Source: Chrysopilus asiliformis (Eukaryota > Arthropoda > Insecta > Diptera > Rhagionidae). From it: 64,000 nucleotides of DNA. The stretch lies in NCBI GenBank assembly GCA_964034945.1, contig OZ035960.1, positions 63,969,970-64,033,969 of the forward strand. Reading direction: 5' to 3'. Positions 29,844 through 40,273 of the stretch are shown here, one piece after another. The notes below the pieces were generated by a model, which was not told where the DNA came from, ran no database searches, and saw only the letters and a list, made by a program, of their open reading frames with translations. The position numbers were made by a program, and so were the translations under genes. Position 1 is the first letter of the stretch, and each line of letters opens with the position of its first letter.

Positions 29844-29864
29844 GGGGGGGGGGGGGGGGGGGGG
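29844..29864. repeat. G21 homopolymer in family X
   Basis: A 21-G run before TACCCCC. The equivalent site in other X copies is C18 (33174-33191) or C14 (54741-54754), so it is a hypermutable position of the family and also error-prone for sequencing. Confidence 0.85.
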
Positions 29865-29940
29865 TACCCCCTACGAACGAAAATGTTTTTTGCGAATATC
29901 TCAAAAGTGCAAGAGGATTCTACATAAAACTCCCACGTCT

Positions 29941-30490
29941 ATTTCATACGCAGGGAAAGTTTTGCCATGCTGCTTGCATGTCAATCAAAAATAGTGGGTT
30001 TTGATGAAAAAATAAGAAACCCGTTGCCCTGCTATTTCTAAAATTAATAGTTTTTGAAATATTGCAAAACGGCATAAGAAACGTTTCTTACGCAGGGCAA
30101 TTATTTATTTGCCCTGCATTTCATACGCAGGGCAGTATAAACCTGCCCTGCGTTTCTTAAGCAGGACAAAATCACCTGCTAACACGAGAATGGCAACGAG
30201 AATGTAAAATTTATACCGAAATACACTCATTTCCATTGCCATGCTGTTTCAAAAACTATTAATTTCCGAGTTTTAGCCTCCCAAAATCTCAGATTTTTGA
30301 AAAACAGATTCTAAAATTCTGTTTGAGCTTTTCTCGAGTGTGGTGTGAGTCTTGGATCATTTCCAAGTTTACTTTTTTCCCAAGATGTGAACCTTAATGA
30401 AACAATTGATAAATTAATTCTAAAAATAACTCAAACCTTTCAACGTCAATTACACAGCAAGTATTGAATCTTAACCCAAACTGTTTTAAG
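29941..30490. other. Unassigned, with GCCCTGC inverted words
   Basis: 30090-30175 has CTTACGCAGGGCAATTATTT, TTGCCCTGCATTTC, ATACGCAGGGCAG and CTGCCCTGCGTTTC in alternating orientation, capable of hairpins. No gene seen. Confidence 0.4.
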
Positions 30491-30491
30491 T

Positions 30492-30567
30492 GAATGTGTG
30501 GTGTAGAGGAGAAGACGATGGATTCGGAACCGGGGGTGTGAGTTCGATTCCCATCCAATATCTTTTT
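30492..30567 (+). ncRNA. tRNA-like Pol III unit (SINE head or tRNA pseudogene)
   Basis: A-box TGGTGTAGAGG at 30499-30509 and B-box GTTCGATTC at 30542-30550 both fit the Pol III consensus; their starts are 43 nt apart, close to a tRNA. A TCTTTTTT terminator follows at about 30560-30567. Counting as a tRNA places CGG in the anticodon position after TT. The acceptor and anticodon stems do not pair properly, so it is not a working tRNA. It could be a SINE promoter or a decayed tRNA. Confidence 0.4.
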
Positions 30568-30654
30568 TGCATTTTTTATATGAATTGTGCTTTTAACCCT
30601 TTGTGGACCAGGAAGTGACACCAATAAATCAATAACCATGACTTTTTTTATACA

Positions 30655-31600
30655 CTTTCTATTAAGTTGATTTGTCGCGACCTGGCTACCTGGCTGGCTA
30701 CCTAGCTAGCTATGTGTCTATCTCTGGAATCTTTGGAACCTTATATCCCCGAAACTATGCAACCTAGGAAGATGAAATTTTGTCACCTTGGGTAGTTCCG
30801 GTGATAGTTCAATATTTTTACTACTCCATCCTTGTAAGGATAATGGAAGGTCCTGTAAGGATAACGCAAATATCCTTTTTCCAATTTTTTCCGGGAAAAA
30901 CTGGCATCAGGGGGTTTTCGGGGTCGCTGATTACGAATCCGGTGTTAGATTTTCGAAATTAGAAACGTAAGGTCCTGTAAGGATGACGTAAATATCCTTT
31001 TTCCCTTTTTTTCCGGGAAAAACTGGCATCAGGGGGTTTTCGGGGTCGCTGATTACGAATCCGGTGTTAGATTTTCGAAATTAGAAACGGAAAGTCCTGT
31101 AAAAATGACGTAAATATCCTTTTTCCCATTTTTTCCGGGAAAAACTGGCATCAGGGGGTTTTCGGGGTCGCTGATTACGAATCCGGTGTTAGATTTTCGA
31201 AATTAGAAATGAAAGGTCCTGTAAGGATGACCTAAATATCCTTTTTCCCATTTTTTCCGGGAAAAACTGGCATCAGGGGGTTTTCGGGGTCGCTGATTAC
31301 GAATCCGGTGTTATATTTTCGAAATTAGAAACGGAAAGACCTGTCAGGATGACGTAAATATCCTTTTCCCGTCTTTCCCGGGAAAAACTGGCATCAGGGG
31401 GTTTTCGGGGTCGCTGAATCCGATTCTGACTTTAAGAAGGGTGTAAGGATAACGGAAGGCCTTGTGAGGGTAACCTGATTACACTTTTCCTCAAATCCTC
31501 CGGGAAAAATCTCATCTGGGGGTTTTTGGGTCGTTGAATCCGATTCTGATTTGTGTAAAGTAATAGTCTTAAAATTCTTAATAAGTATGCTAACATTTTG
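30655..31600 (+). mobile_element. Helitron-like element, family A2 (plus), second copy
   Basis: Leader from AAGTTGATTTGTCGCGACC through CCTAGGAAGATGAAATTTTG, as at 20923, then five to six ~120-bp minisatellite units (GATTACGAATCCGGTGTTAG words) to 31420 and two diverged units to about 31550. Confidence 0.6.
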
Positions 31601-31901
31601 TATACAATGGCGTAAAGGGGTAAACAGATTGGAAACACTAAGGTACTAAGGTACAGGGTATGAATTTATTTATCAGTTTGTTGTTCGGACATCTCTCATA
31701 ACTTTAGAACCACTAAATTAATTTCAATCCATTCTCACAAGGAAGGTGTATCCTCTGATGTTGTTGCGTTGTTTGACATCCCACTCATTATGGGATGGTG
31801 CACCCTTGCATCTGTTACTATTTCACCGAGTACTATTGTCTTTTTTTCCTGTTCCATGTTATATAAAAATATCAAATATTGTTTTATTTTTTTATTTTCA
31901 G

Positions 31902-32416
31902 ATAAATCAACGAAATTTACAGTAACAGCATACAGTGCGGAAGTCAAATATTACCCATCAACCCATATGACGATTGAAATTGAACCAACAATTAATAAGG
32001 ACTTTTGTCAACACCAAAAAAAATTATGTTTTTGGGATATGGCAGTATTTAGTGTTTCCGAAGATATTTCCAACACTACTATTTCTTCCAGGAAAATTGG
32101 CGAATTGGGTCCTAAAAACTATAAATATCTTTGCCCACAATTTGAAATCGGTTATGAACTGCAAAATAGAACTGAACAACTTAAATTGAAGGGCAACACT
32201 TTATACACGAATAATCACATAGATCATGACTCTTTATACCCAGGATTACAACTTAATACTACTATCCGATGCATAATTAACATGAAATCTAATAGTTTGG
32301 ATAATGTTATTGAAAAGGAAATCAGTATTGCAATCCTGGATCGAAATGATAATGGACCTGTCCTGCAAGAAGATAAGGAAATTGTAATTAAAATAAATGA
32401 TCCCCATTTTGTCAAG
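31902..32416 (+). CDS. Ret: Ret receptor tyrosine kinase, exon (cadherin-like domains)
   Basis: Acceptor TTTTCAG at 31895-31901 and donor GTACGT at 32417. It begins with 2 nt completing a codon and ends in phase 0. It reads STKFTVTAYSAEVKYYP ... FCQHQKKLCFWDMAVFSV ... ISIAILDRNDNGPVLQ ... INDPHFVK. DRNDNGP is the canonical calcium-binding interdomain motif of cadherins, so this exon spans the first cadherin-like domain and the linker into the next. Several N-glycosylation sites are visible. The frame is open upstream of the acceptor, but that part is intron. The next exon is 29.5 kb away. Confidence 0.85.
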
Positions 32417-32522
32417 GTACGTGACACATAATCAGAATCGTAACAATCGAATTTAGTCTATGTTGGCCAGGGTCGATTGCAGGAAAATCCTCGGTCGATC
32501 GCAGTAAAAATATTTTTCCGTA

Positions 32523-32656
32523 TGTCAGTCAGTCTGTCAGTCTGTCAGTCTGTCAGTCTGTCAGTCTGTCAGTCTGTCAGTCTGTCAGTCTGTCAGTCTG
32601 TCAGTCTGTCAGTCTGTCAGTCTGTCAGTCTGTCAGTCTGTTAGTCTGCCAGTCTG
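32523..32656. repeat. (GTCAGTCT)n microsatellite
   Basis: About sixteen copies of an 8-bp unit just after the Ret donor; the last two units carry substitutions. 32657-32904 beyond it is unassigned. Confidence 0.9.
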
Positions 32657-32904
32657 AATAATCTAAGAACATTACTTCAACCCATTTCCGCCTAAGTGTG
32701 GTTCGAGAGAACATGTAAAAGAATTTTTCTTCTCTAAGGATTTCTCAATTCACGCATTTAAGCGGTTTTAACAAAAGTGAAGGTGCCCTAATTAAGAGCT
32801 CTTGGAATAAAATCACGTAAGCTCAATAAAAATTTCATTTTTGTACGGACATCGAAAACAATTTTTATTTTTCCTTACATGGTTCGAGATTTTTAATGAC
32901 CGTA

Positions 32905-33308
32905 AACATAAAAAAAGCTATAATTGCCAATCTGGCAATCATTGGAGACCCGTATGGTGATATTCGTATCAAAATTCGAACAGTTATACCAAAATTCCAC
33001 TTTGAAGTCAAACTTTCCAATAAGATTTTTTAAAATTTATTCCAATCGGATTTTGATGTATGAGTCTTTTATGTAGAATCATATTCTAAATAACTTTTGT
33101 TCTTGGACTTTTTTGATAAGATGAACCGTTTTTGAGATATTCGCAAAAAACGTTTTCGTTCGTATGGGGGGTACCCCCCCCCCCCCCCCCCTAATGGTCC
33201 ATTTTTGCCCATTAACGAACTTAGCCTCGAATTTTACGAAAAACGGATCTGTGCAAACTTTTAAGTCTCTAGCTCAATCCGTGCGCCCGCACTAAGAAAC
33301 AGACAGAT

Positions 33309-33340
<32 letters not shown>

Positions 33341-33496
33341 AGACAGACAGACGGACGGACATGCAGAAATTAAATATTTTTATCATTCTAAACACACTGG
33401 TGTAATTCATTTTTTTGTGCGATGACGGGATCTTGGCGTTACAAGCGATAAGGCAAAGTTAATATACCCTTTGGTTTCACCATACGGGTATAAAAA
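32905..33496 (-). mobile_element. Family X repeat, copy 3 (minus)
   Basis: Complement of the 8199-8800 repeat, from the GCTATAATTGCCAATCTGGC end to TACGGGTATAAAAAA. Contains C18 and a (GACA/GACG)n tract. Confidence 0.75.
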
Positions 33497-33859
33497 AGTA
33501 TCAGAACGAGAAAATTCTAGAAAAAGTAAGATGATTTCTGATTTGAAACGACTTTTCTTGCAATTTTCTGGACTTTGCCAATTCTAGGATATTTGTTGGC
33601 AATAGAGGAAGAGAGGCCTCGCTTAGATGAATAACCATTAATATCCTTAATATAATATCAGATAACCGACCATCCTATGCTGTGCTTCGGCTTAAAGAGT
33701 CTTCCACTAAGCTCCAGTTAAACTCTGAAAAATCTAGAGTATTCCTGGAGTGCGCATAAAGGGGGGTACTCCAAAAAATACAAAGCGGCCCTCCAAACCA
33801 AAGCGAATCACGTGCTTCAACCACGAATTGAATCTAAAAATTTAAATTTATCTATAACT
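33497..33859. other. Unassigned intron sequence
   Basis: No repeat partner in the window, no long frame. The stretch 33700-33830 is a little GC-richer (GGAGTGCGCATAAAGGGGGG). Confidence 0.4.
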
Positions 33860-34932
33860 AGCTTGCATACCCGGCGTTTCCAGGTTAAATTTTTGAAGTG
33901 AAAACTTCTTTAGCGCCGTTGTGAGTGATTTCAAACTCGATGAAACGAAAAAGCGACAATAAAAATAAAAAAAAATTTTTTTAAAAAAAGCTTTTATTAA
34001 AAAAATGCACTAAAAAGAAAAAAATAATTTTCTGGACGCTGTGTTTCACAAATATAAAAGCTTTTAAAAAGCGAGATAAATTTTTATTTTATTGTTTTAT
34101 GCTTTATCTAGCTTTTTAAAAGCTTTTATATTTGTGATACACAGCGTCCAGAAAATTATTTTTTTCTTTTTAGTGCATTTTTTTTAAAAAAAAGCTTTTT
34201 AAATAAATTTTTTTTTATTTTTTTTAATTTTGTTCTTTTTAGTCTTCGAATATATATCCTTACATTTGAGATGTCCTTACAGGCTTTTTAACTTGAGAAT
34301 CGTATTCAGCGCACCCCAAAACCCGCAGAATATATTTTTTCCGGAAAATTTGGAGAAAAGGATAATCACGTTATCCTTACAGGACCTTCCGTTATCCTTA
34401 CATACTTTTTGATGACAGATTCGGATTCAGCGACCCCAAAAACACCCAGAATAGATTTTTTCCAGAAAATTTGGAGAAAAGGATAATCACGTTATCCTTA
34501 CAGGACCTTCCGTTATCCTCACAGACTTTTTAATGGCAGATTCGCTTTCAGCGACCTCAAAAACCCCCAGAATAGATTTTTTCCGGAAAATTTGGTGAAA
34601 AGGATAATCACGTTATCCTTACAGGACCTTCCGTTATCCTCACAGACTTTTTAATGACAGATTCGCATTCAGCGACCTCAAAAACCCCCAGAATAGATTT
34701 TTTTCCGGAAAATTTGGAGAAAAGGATAAACACATTATCCTCACAGGACCTTCCCTTATCCTTACAAGGACGAAGTAGAGAAAATATTGTATTGTCATCG
34801 GACTTATATAAGTGTACAATATTTCAAGTGAATCGGATGAGCTGAAGTGGGTCAAAATTTGATTGCAAGATTTGATCTGACAGACAGACAAACAGACAGA
34901 CACGAAGGCAAGCTAAATAAAAGCTTTTAATT
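33860..34932 (-). mobile_element. Helitron-like element, family B (minus), most complete copy
   Basis: The 3' terminus is a CTAG at 33860-33863 read on the minus strand, preceded by the hairpin-type sequence of TGCATACCCGGCGTTTCCAG. Then a GAAGTGAAAACTTCTTTAGC block, a foldback (33975-34212), four ~120-bp minisatellite units (34290-34760), a leader, a (TCTG)n tract and a 5' end near 34932 (TTAATTAAAAGCTTTTATTT). Confidence 0.6.
33975..34212. repeat. Foldback palindrome (GCGTCCAGAAAATT type), copy 2
   Basis: Same inverted repeat as 17441-17672, arms ~105 bp. It lies at the same position within the family B Helitron, so it may be an integral part of that family. Confidence 0.8.
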
Positions 34933-35140
34933 AAAAAGAGATAGGATTTTTTAGCCTGCGAGAAAATGAGATAGAATACAGATGGGTGCCGGTCAATTTA
35001 TCGTAAACAAGAGTGATGGGTAGGGGAAGGGGAAGGGGAAGGGAGAAGTGGTAGGAGGGGGACAGGTGGAGGGAGGAAGTGGAGAGAAGAGGGGATAAAT
35101 TACTGATGTTTCGTCATACATTGCAATATATACATACATA
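34933..35140 (+). repeat. Purine-rich dispersed repeat (unexpanded)
   Basis: GATGGGTGCCGGTCAATTTA, then a GGGGAAGGGGAAGGGGAAGG-type tract, then GATGTTTCGTCATACATTGC. The same order flanks the expanded (GGGAAA)n array, so this is the ancestral state of that locus type. Confidence 0.6.
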
Positions 35141-35776
35141 TCTATATATATAAAAATGGATGTTTGTCTGTCTGTCTGTTTGTCTGTCTGTCTGAGATTA
35201 CAAAACTCAAAAACTACTGGACCGATTTTTACGCGGTTTTTTGCAAAATGATCTGTGTTGCCAGGAGCAGGTTTTTATCTATGTAGATTTTCAAAATTCG
35301 AAACGAAAGGTCCTGTAAAGATAAATATCCTTTATCCCGTTTTTCCTCGGAAAAATCGGCATAAGGGGGTTTTTGGGGTCGCTGAGCATGAATCCGGTAT
35401 TAGATTTTCAAAATTCGAAACGGAAGGTCATGTAAGGATAAATATCCTTTTTCCCGTTTTTCCTCGGAAAAATCGGCATAAGGGGGTTTTTGGGGTCGCT
35501 GATCTTGAATCCGGTATTAGATTTTCAAAATTCGAAACGGGAGGTCCTGTAATGATAACGGAAATGTCCCTTTTCCAATTTTTCTCGCAAAAAAAAACAG
35601 GCTTTGGGAGGTTTTCAGGGTTGCTTATCACGAATCTGGAGTTGGAATTTCAAAATTCGAAACGGAAGGTCCTATAAGAATAACATTTTTTCCCAAAACT
35701 TTTTAAGTTATTTATGGTTTTTTGGCATTCTAAAATTTACACAAAAATACTTTTAGCTGCCAACGAAGGGTCTGCT
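35141..35776 (+). mobile_element. Helitron-like element, family A (plus), near complete
   Basis: 5' A|TCTATATATATAAAAATGGA at 35141, (TCTG)n tract, leader with ACTACTGGACCGATTTTTAC and TTGCCAGGAGCAGG, about three minisatellite units, and the tail GGCATTCTAAAATTTACAC to GGGTCTGCT at about 35774. The CTAG end has lost AG. No protein. Confidence 0.65.
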
Positions 35777-36132
35777 ATATAAATTGTTTTACGATAAATT
35801 GTTCACGATAAAATTGTTCACGATAAAATTGTTCACGATAATCCTTACTTCCGTTTCTAATTTCGAAAATCTAACACCGGATTCGTGATCAGCGACATGA
35901 AAACCCCTGCGTGAAAATTTTCAGCCTCCTATGGAGCAGGATTCATGGCGAAAATCACGGTTTAAAAACACCCAAACCCCCTTTAATCCCCGTTTACCCC
36001 CTTAGCGGCAAAATTTCAGAAAACCCCCTTTCAAGTTTCTAGCTTCAGGGGTTTGGGCTGGGCGTTGATGAGTCCGTCAGTCAGTCAATCAGTCAATCAG
36101 TCAGTCAGGTTAAACCATTTTGTATATATAGA
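35777..36132 (-). mobile_element. 15-bp tandem repeat and Helitron family A (minus) fragment
   Basis: 35777-35845 repeats TTGTTCACGATAAAA. 35846-36132 is a family A element on the minus strand: one partial minisatellite unit, the CCCCCTTTAATCCCCG leader, a (GTCA)n tract and the 5' TC at 36132-36131. Confidence 0.6.
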
Positions 36133-36863
36133 TAAACTAATGATCACCAATAAATTAAATTAAATGATACAAATAAAAAATATTTAAATAGTGGAAATAG
36201 AGGTCCATTATGTGATATCTCAATTGCGTTGCTAAGTTTTTTCTATGAGGAAGTGATGGCAGTTTTGTACATCGTACCTGGTTGCTATACCTAACATAGT
36301 CCACCGGATGACTGGAGTATTTAATAACCTCCCTATCCTCTTCCATTTTTATCCCTTAAATAAGATGATGAGCAAAATTTGACTTCCCCTTAGCATGAAA
36401 AAATATAACAAGGAACAAAGAACTCCCTACACCGACGAGCTCAACCCCACACTCGCAAGCCTGCCTCGTTCCGCGTTATATACAAAACAGACCAAGATTT
36501 TAAATGGCCACGTTACAAAGTTGGCGCAAAATTCAGAAGGATAGACTTGTTGCTAAATATGGTAATTCAGAAATTTTTCAGCATGCAGGTCAGAATGCTC
36601 AAAAGTTTAAGTTTCGTGAAGCCAGAAAATATCCTAGTTTATTACTCAGGATTATTACTTGGGATAAAGATATAAAGAATGTGGCCAAATAGTTTAAGAA
36701 AAACTATATTTGTGCTAAGCCTGGATACGCTCCTGAATTTCGGTCGTTTATGGACACGGTTGAAGCCAATCTACCCTGGACCCAAACAGTGTCGAAGCTT
36801 GGCATCGACACCATAAGTAATTGTGTGAAGAAAACATTCTGAAGTGTACAAAATTATTAAAGA
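36133..36863. other. Unassigned; short frames near 36504-36840
   Basis: A plus frame 36504-36692 (MATLQSWRKIQKDRLVAKYG) is followed, after one stop, by an in-phase stretch FKKNYICAKPGYAPEFRSF ... SKLGIDTIS to about 36840. Two consecutive coding-like blocks suggest a decayed gene or transposon protein, but I recognise no domain. Confidence 0.3.
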
Positions 36864-37074
36864 CTAGCTTGCATACCCGTCGTTGCCGGGTTATATTTTT
36901 TCCATTTTTTTTTTTTTGATGGTCTATGTTGGAGCTAAACTTCAGGCCAATCGGCTCGGTAGTTTCCCCGCGAAAGAGTAACATAGCGCAAAAACTAAGT
37001 TTCAAAATCACTTTACCCCCTCCCAAGAGGAACAGACAGACAGACAGACACCAACTCATTTTCATATATTAGTA
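36864..37074 (-). mobile_element. Helitron-like element, family C (minus), short
   Basis: On the minus strand the 3' end is hairpin CCCGGCAACGACGGG plus TATGCAAGCTAG at 36864. One ~150-bp repeat unit is left, then a (CTGT)n tract and a 5' end near 37074 that abuts the next element's 3' end. Confidence 0.6.
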
Positions 37075-37934
37075 CTAGCTTATGTCGCCGGGTTAAGTTT
37101 TTTGTCTAAGTTTTAGAATACTAAGAAAACCGGAAAGAACTTAAAAACTTTTTAATGGGTCTCTGTTGGGGCTGGACTCCCAACGGACATCTATGCCAAA
37201 TTTCAGGCCAATCGGTTCGGTAGTTTCCCCGCGAAAGAGTAACATAGCGCAAAAACTAAGTTTCGAAATCACTTTACCCCCTCCCCTGACTCTCCCGCCT
37301 CTCGGGCTACTTTTTAATGGGTCTGTGTTGGGGCTGGACCCCCACGAACATCTTTGCCAAATTTCAGGCTAATCGGCTCAGTAGTTTCCCCGCGAAAGAG
37401 TAACATAGCGCAAAAACTAAGTTTCGAAATAACTTTACCCCCTCCCCTGCCGCCCCCCGCCTATCGGGCTACTTTTTAATGGGTCTGTGTTGGGGCTGGA
37501 CCCCCGACGAATATCTATGTCAAATTTCAGGCCAATCGGTTCAGTAGTTTCCCCGCGAAAGAGTAACATAGAGGAAGAGCTAAGTTTCGAGATCACTTTA
37601 TCCCCTCCCCTTACTCCCCCACCTCTCGGGCTACTTTTTAATGGGTCTATGTTGGGGCAGGACCTCCGACGAACATCTATGCCAAACTTCAGGCCAATCG
37701 GCTCGGTAGTTTCCCCGCGAAAGAGTAACATAGCGCAAAAACTAAGTTTCAAAATCACTTTACCCCCTCCCCTTACTCCCCCCACCCCTCGCGCTACTTT
37801 TCCGTATGCCTATGTTGGAACCAGAACTACCACAGACACTCATGCCAAATTTCAAGTCAATCGGTTCAGCCGTTTTTGGGTGAAAGAGGAACAGACAGAC
37901 AGACAGACACTAACTCATTTTTATATATTAGTAT
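37075..37934 (-). mobile_element. Helitron-like element, family C (minus), tandem neighbour
   Basis: 3' CTAG at 37075-37078, about five ~155-bp repeat units (key words CTCGGGCTACTTTTTAATGG and AGTAGTTTCCCCGCGAAAGA), then a (CTGT)n tract and the 5' end in CATTTTTATATATTAGTA at about 37934. No coding function; the frames seen are repeat translations. 37935-38143 is unassigned AT-rich DNA. Confidence 0.65.
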
Positions 37935-38143
37935 GATTTATCTCAAGAACTTATAATTTCAAAACTTGGAATTAAAACAGTGAAATTAAATCAAACCGCT
38001 ATTCAAATAGAACAAATGAAATATTACAAAAAACAAAATTGTGAAAAACGTACATAATATATTAATCACTCAAAATAGTGATTAATATCCATGTTGTTGG
38101 AATATAGGCAATTATGTTATACCTAATCATCTATATATTTATA

Positions 38144-38978
38144 CTAGCAGACCCTTCGTTGGCAGCTAAAAGTTTTTTGGATTCGTGATCAGCGACCCCA
38201 AAAACCCCCTTATGCCGATTTTACCGGGAAAAAACGGGAACAAGGATATTTATCCTTACATGACCTTCCGTTTCGAATTTAGAAAATCGAATATCGGATT
38301 CGTGATCAGTGACCCCAAATACCTTATAATGCCAATTTTCCGGGGAAATATGGGAAAAAGGATATTTGCGTTATCCTTACGGGACCTTACGTTTAGAGTT
38401 TTAAAAATCTAACACCGGATTCGTGATCAGCGACCCCAAAAACCCCATAATTCCAATTTTTCCGGGGAAAATGGGAAAAAAGATATTTACGTCATCCTTA
38501 CAGGACCTTGTGTTTCGAATTTTGAAATTTCAACACCGGATTCGTGATCAGTGACTCCGGAAACCCTCTAATGCCTATTATCCCGGGAAAAACGGGAAAA
38601 AGGACATTTGCGTTATCCTTACAGGACCTTCCGTTTCGAATTTTAAAATTCCAACAGCAGAGCCGTGAACAATGGGAAAAAGGATATTTGCGTTATACTT
38701 ACAGGACCTTCCGTTTGGAATTTTGAAAATCTAATACCGGATTCGTGATCAGCGAACCCAAAAACTATATTTATGCTATCCTTTTAATAATATTTATGTT
38801 ATCCTTTCAGGACCTTCCGTTTCGAATTTTGAAAATCTACATAGCTAAAAACCTGCTCCTGGCAACACAGATCATTTTGCAAAAAACCGCGTAAAAATCG
38901 GTCCAGTAGTTTTTGAGTTTTGCAATCTCAAACAGACAGACAAATAGACAAACATCCATTTATGTAGGTATATATAGA
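38144..38978 (-). mobile_element. Helitron-like element, family A (minus), both ends
   Basis: 3' CTAG at 38144-38147, the tail AGCTGCCAACGAAGGGTCTG in complement, six minisatellite units (some truncated, e.g. near 38670 and 38770), leader with CTGCTCCTGGCAACACAGAT, 5' TC at 38978-38977 with A outside. Among the best-delimited copies. Confidence 0.7.
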
Positions 38979-39597
38979 TAAAATCGTTGAAGCTAGAAAC
39001 TTGAAACTTTCACAGTATGTCCCAAACAGCACGTAGGCGCTCACTAGGGCGGGGTTTTCCGAAATTTTACCGCTAAGGGGGTAAACGGGGGGCAAAGGGG
39101 GTTTAGGTGTTTTTAAACCGTGATTTTCGCCATGAATCCTGCTTAATAGGAGGCTGAAAATGTTCACGCAGGGGTTTTCAGGGTCGCTGATCACGAATCC
39201 GGTGTTAGATTTCCAAAATTAGAAACGGAAAGTCCTGTAAAGATAACGTAAATATCCTTTTCCCCATTTTTTCCGGGGAAAAATTGCATTAGGGGTTTTC
39301 GGGGTCGCTGATCACGAATCTGGTGTTGAAATTTCATAACTCGAATAGTCCTATAAGGATAACGCAAATATCCTTTTTACCATTTTTCCTCGAAAAAACT
39401 GGCAATAAGTGGTTTCGGAGCCGCTAATCACGAATCTGATGTTAGAATTTGAATTTTAAAATTCTAAAAAACCGGGAGGTCCTGAAGCCATAACGATTTG
39501 TTTCAAAAGTTTTTAAGTTACTTCTTTGTTTTTTTTTGTGGCGCAAGAAAATTTTTGCAAAAAACTTTTACCCGGCAACGGCGGGTATGCAAGCTAG
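38979..39597 (+). mobile_element. Helitron-like element, family A (plus), 3' complete
   Basis: Begins AAAATCGTTGAAGCTAGAAAC (5' truncated), GGGGGTAAACGGGGGGCAAA leader, three minisatellite units, and a 3' terminus with hairpin CCCGGCAACGGCGGG at 39571-39585 and CTAG at 39594-39597 followed by T. This is the copy that best shows the Helitron end. Confidence 0.75.
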
Positions 39598-39613
39598 TTT
39601 ATAAATATATGTC

Positions 39614-40162
39614 TAAACATAACAAAAGCTATAATTACCAATCTGGCAATTATTGAAAACCCGTATGGTGATTTAAGTGAACGGCGACGCGGCGAACAGT
39701 TGTATCAAAATTTCATTTGAATTCAAATTTTCCAATAAGATTTTTTTAAAACTTGTTCCAATCGGATTTTGATGTATGGGACTTTTATGTAGAATCATAT
39801 CCTAAATAACTTTTGTTTTTGCACATTTTTGATAAGATGCACCGTTTTTGAGATATTCGCAAAAAATGTTTTCGTTCTAATGTTCTTTTTTTGCCCATTA
39901 ACGAACTTATCCTTGCATTTTACGAAAAACGAATCTGCGTAAAATTTCAAGTCTCTAGCTCAATCCGTGCGCCCGCCATCCGCGTCACAGACGGACATAC
40001 AGACGGACATACGGACAGACGGGCAGACGGACAGACAGACGGACGGATCATTCTAAACACACTGGTGTAATTCATTTTTGTGTATGATGACTGGATCTTG
40101 GCGTTACAAACGGTAAGGCAAATTTAATATCTCCTTTGGTTTCACCATACGGGTATAAAAAA
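39614..40162 (-). mobile_element. Family X repeat, copy 4 (minus)
   Basis: Complement of 8199-8800, missing the G/C homopolymer stretch, with an extra AAGTGAACGGCGACGCGGCG segment near 39675 also seen (shorter) in copy 5. Confidence 0.75.
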
Positions 40163-40273
40163 TATAAAAGCTGTTCTAATAAAAATGTAATGTTTTATTC
40201 TGTTATTAGAACTTTCGTTTTTGAAGTGATAACTTCTTTAGGCGCGTTGGGCGATTTTTGGATGGGTAAAAAC

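Larger units (their letters stand above)
28275..29940 (+). mobile_element. Family X repeat, copy 2, host of a nested insertion
   Basis: Begins TTTTTTTATACCCGTATGG at 28275. It is interrupted at 28367 by a foldback MITE and resumes at 29659 with TTACACCAGTGTG, the sequence expected from copy 1 (8290). It carries a (GTCC)n tract and a G run, and breaks off near 29940. Confidence 0.75.
27132..31901. other. Ret: Ret intron (4.77 kb), transposon-filled
   Basis: Donor GTAAGT at 27132, acceptor TATTTTCAG ending 31901. It holds an inverted copy of repeat R, a family X repeat with a MITE and mariner nested in it, a tRNA-like unit and a family A2 Helitron. 27766-28274 and 31600-31900 show nothing recognisable. 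Confidence 0.7.

Noticed and set aside
30499..30567. Functional tRNA-Pro(CGG)
   Set aside because: Promoter boxes fit, but acceptor, anticodon and T stems have several mismatches; reported only as a tRNA-like unit.
31769..31901. N-terminal extension of the Ret frame upstream of 31902
   Set aside because: The frame is open, but TATTTTCAG at 31893-31901 is a good acceptor whose phase fits the 27131 donor, and the upstream residues do not look cadherin-like.
37435..37936. Frames of 116 and 149 codons on opposite strands
   Set aside because: Both are read-through of family C Helitron tandem repeats and mirror each other.
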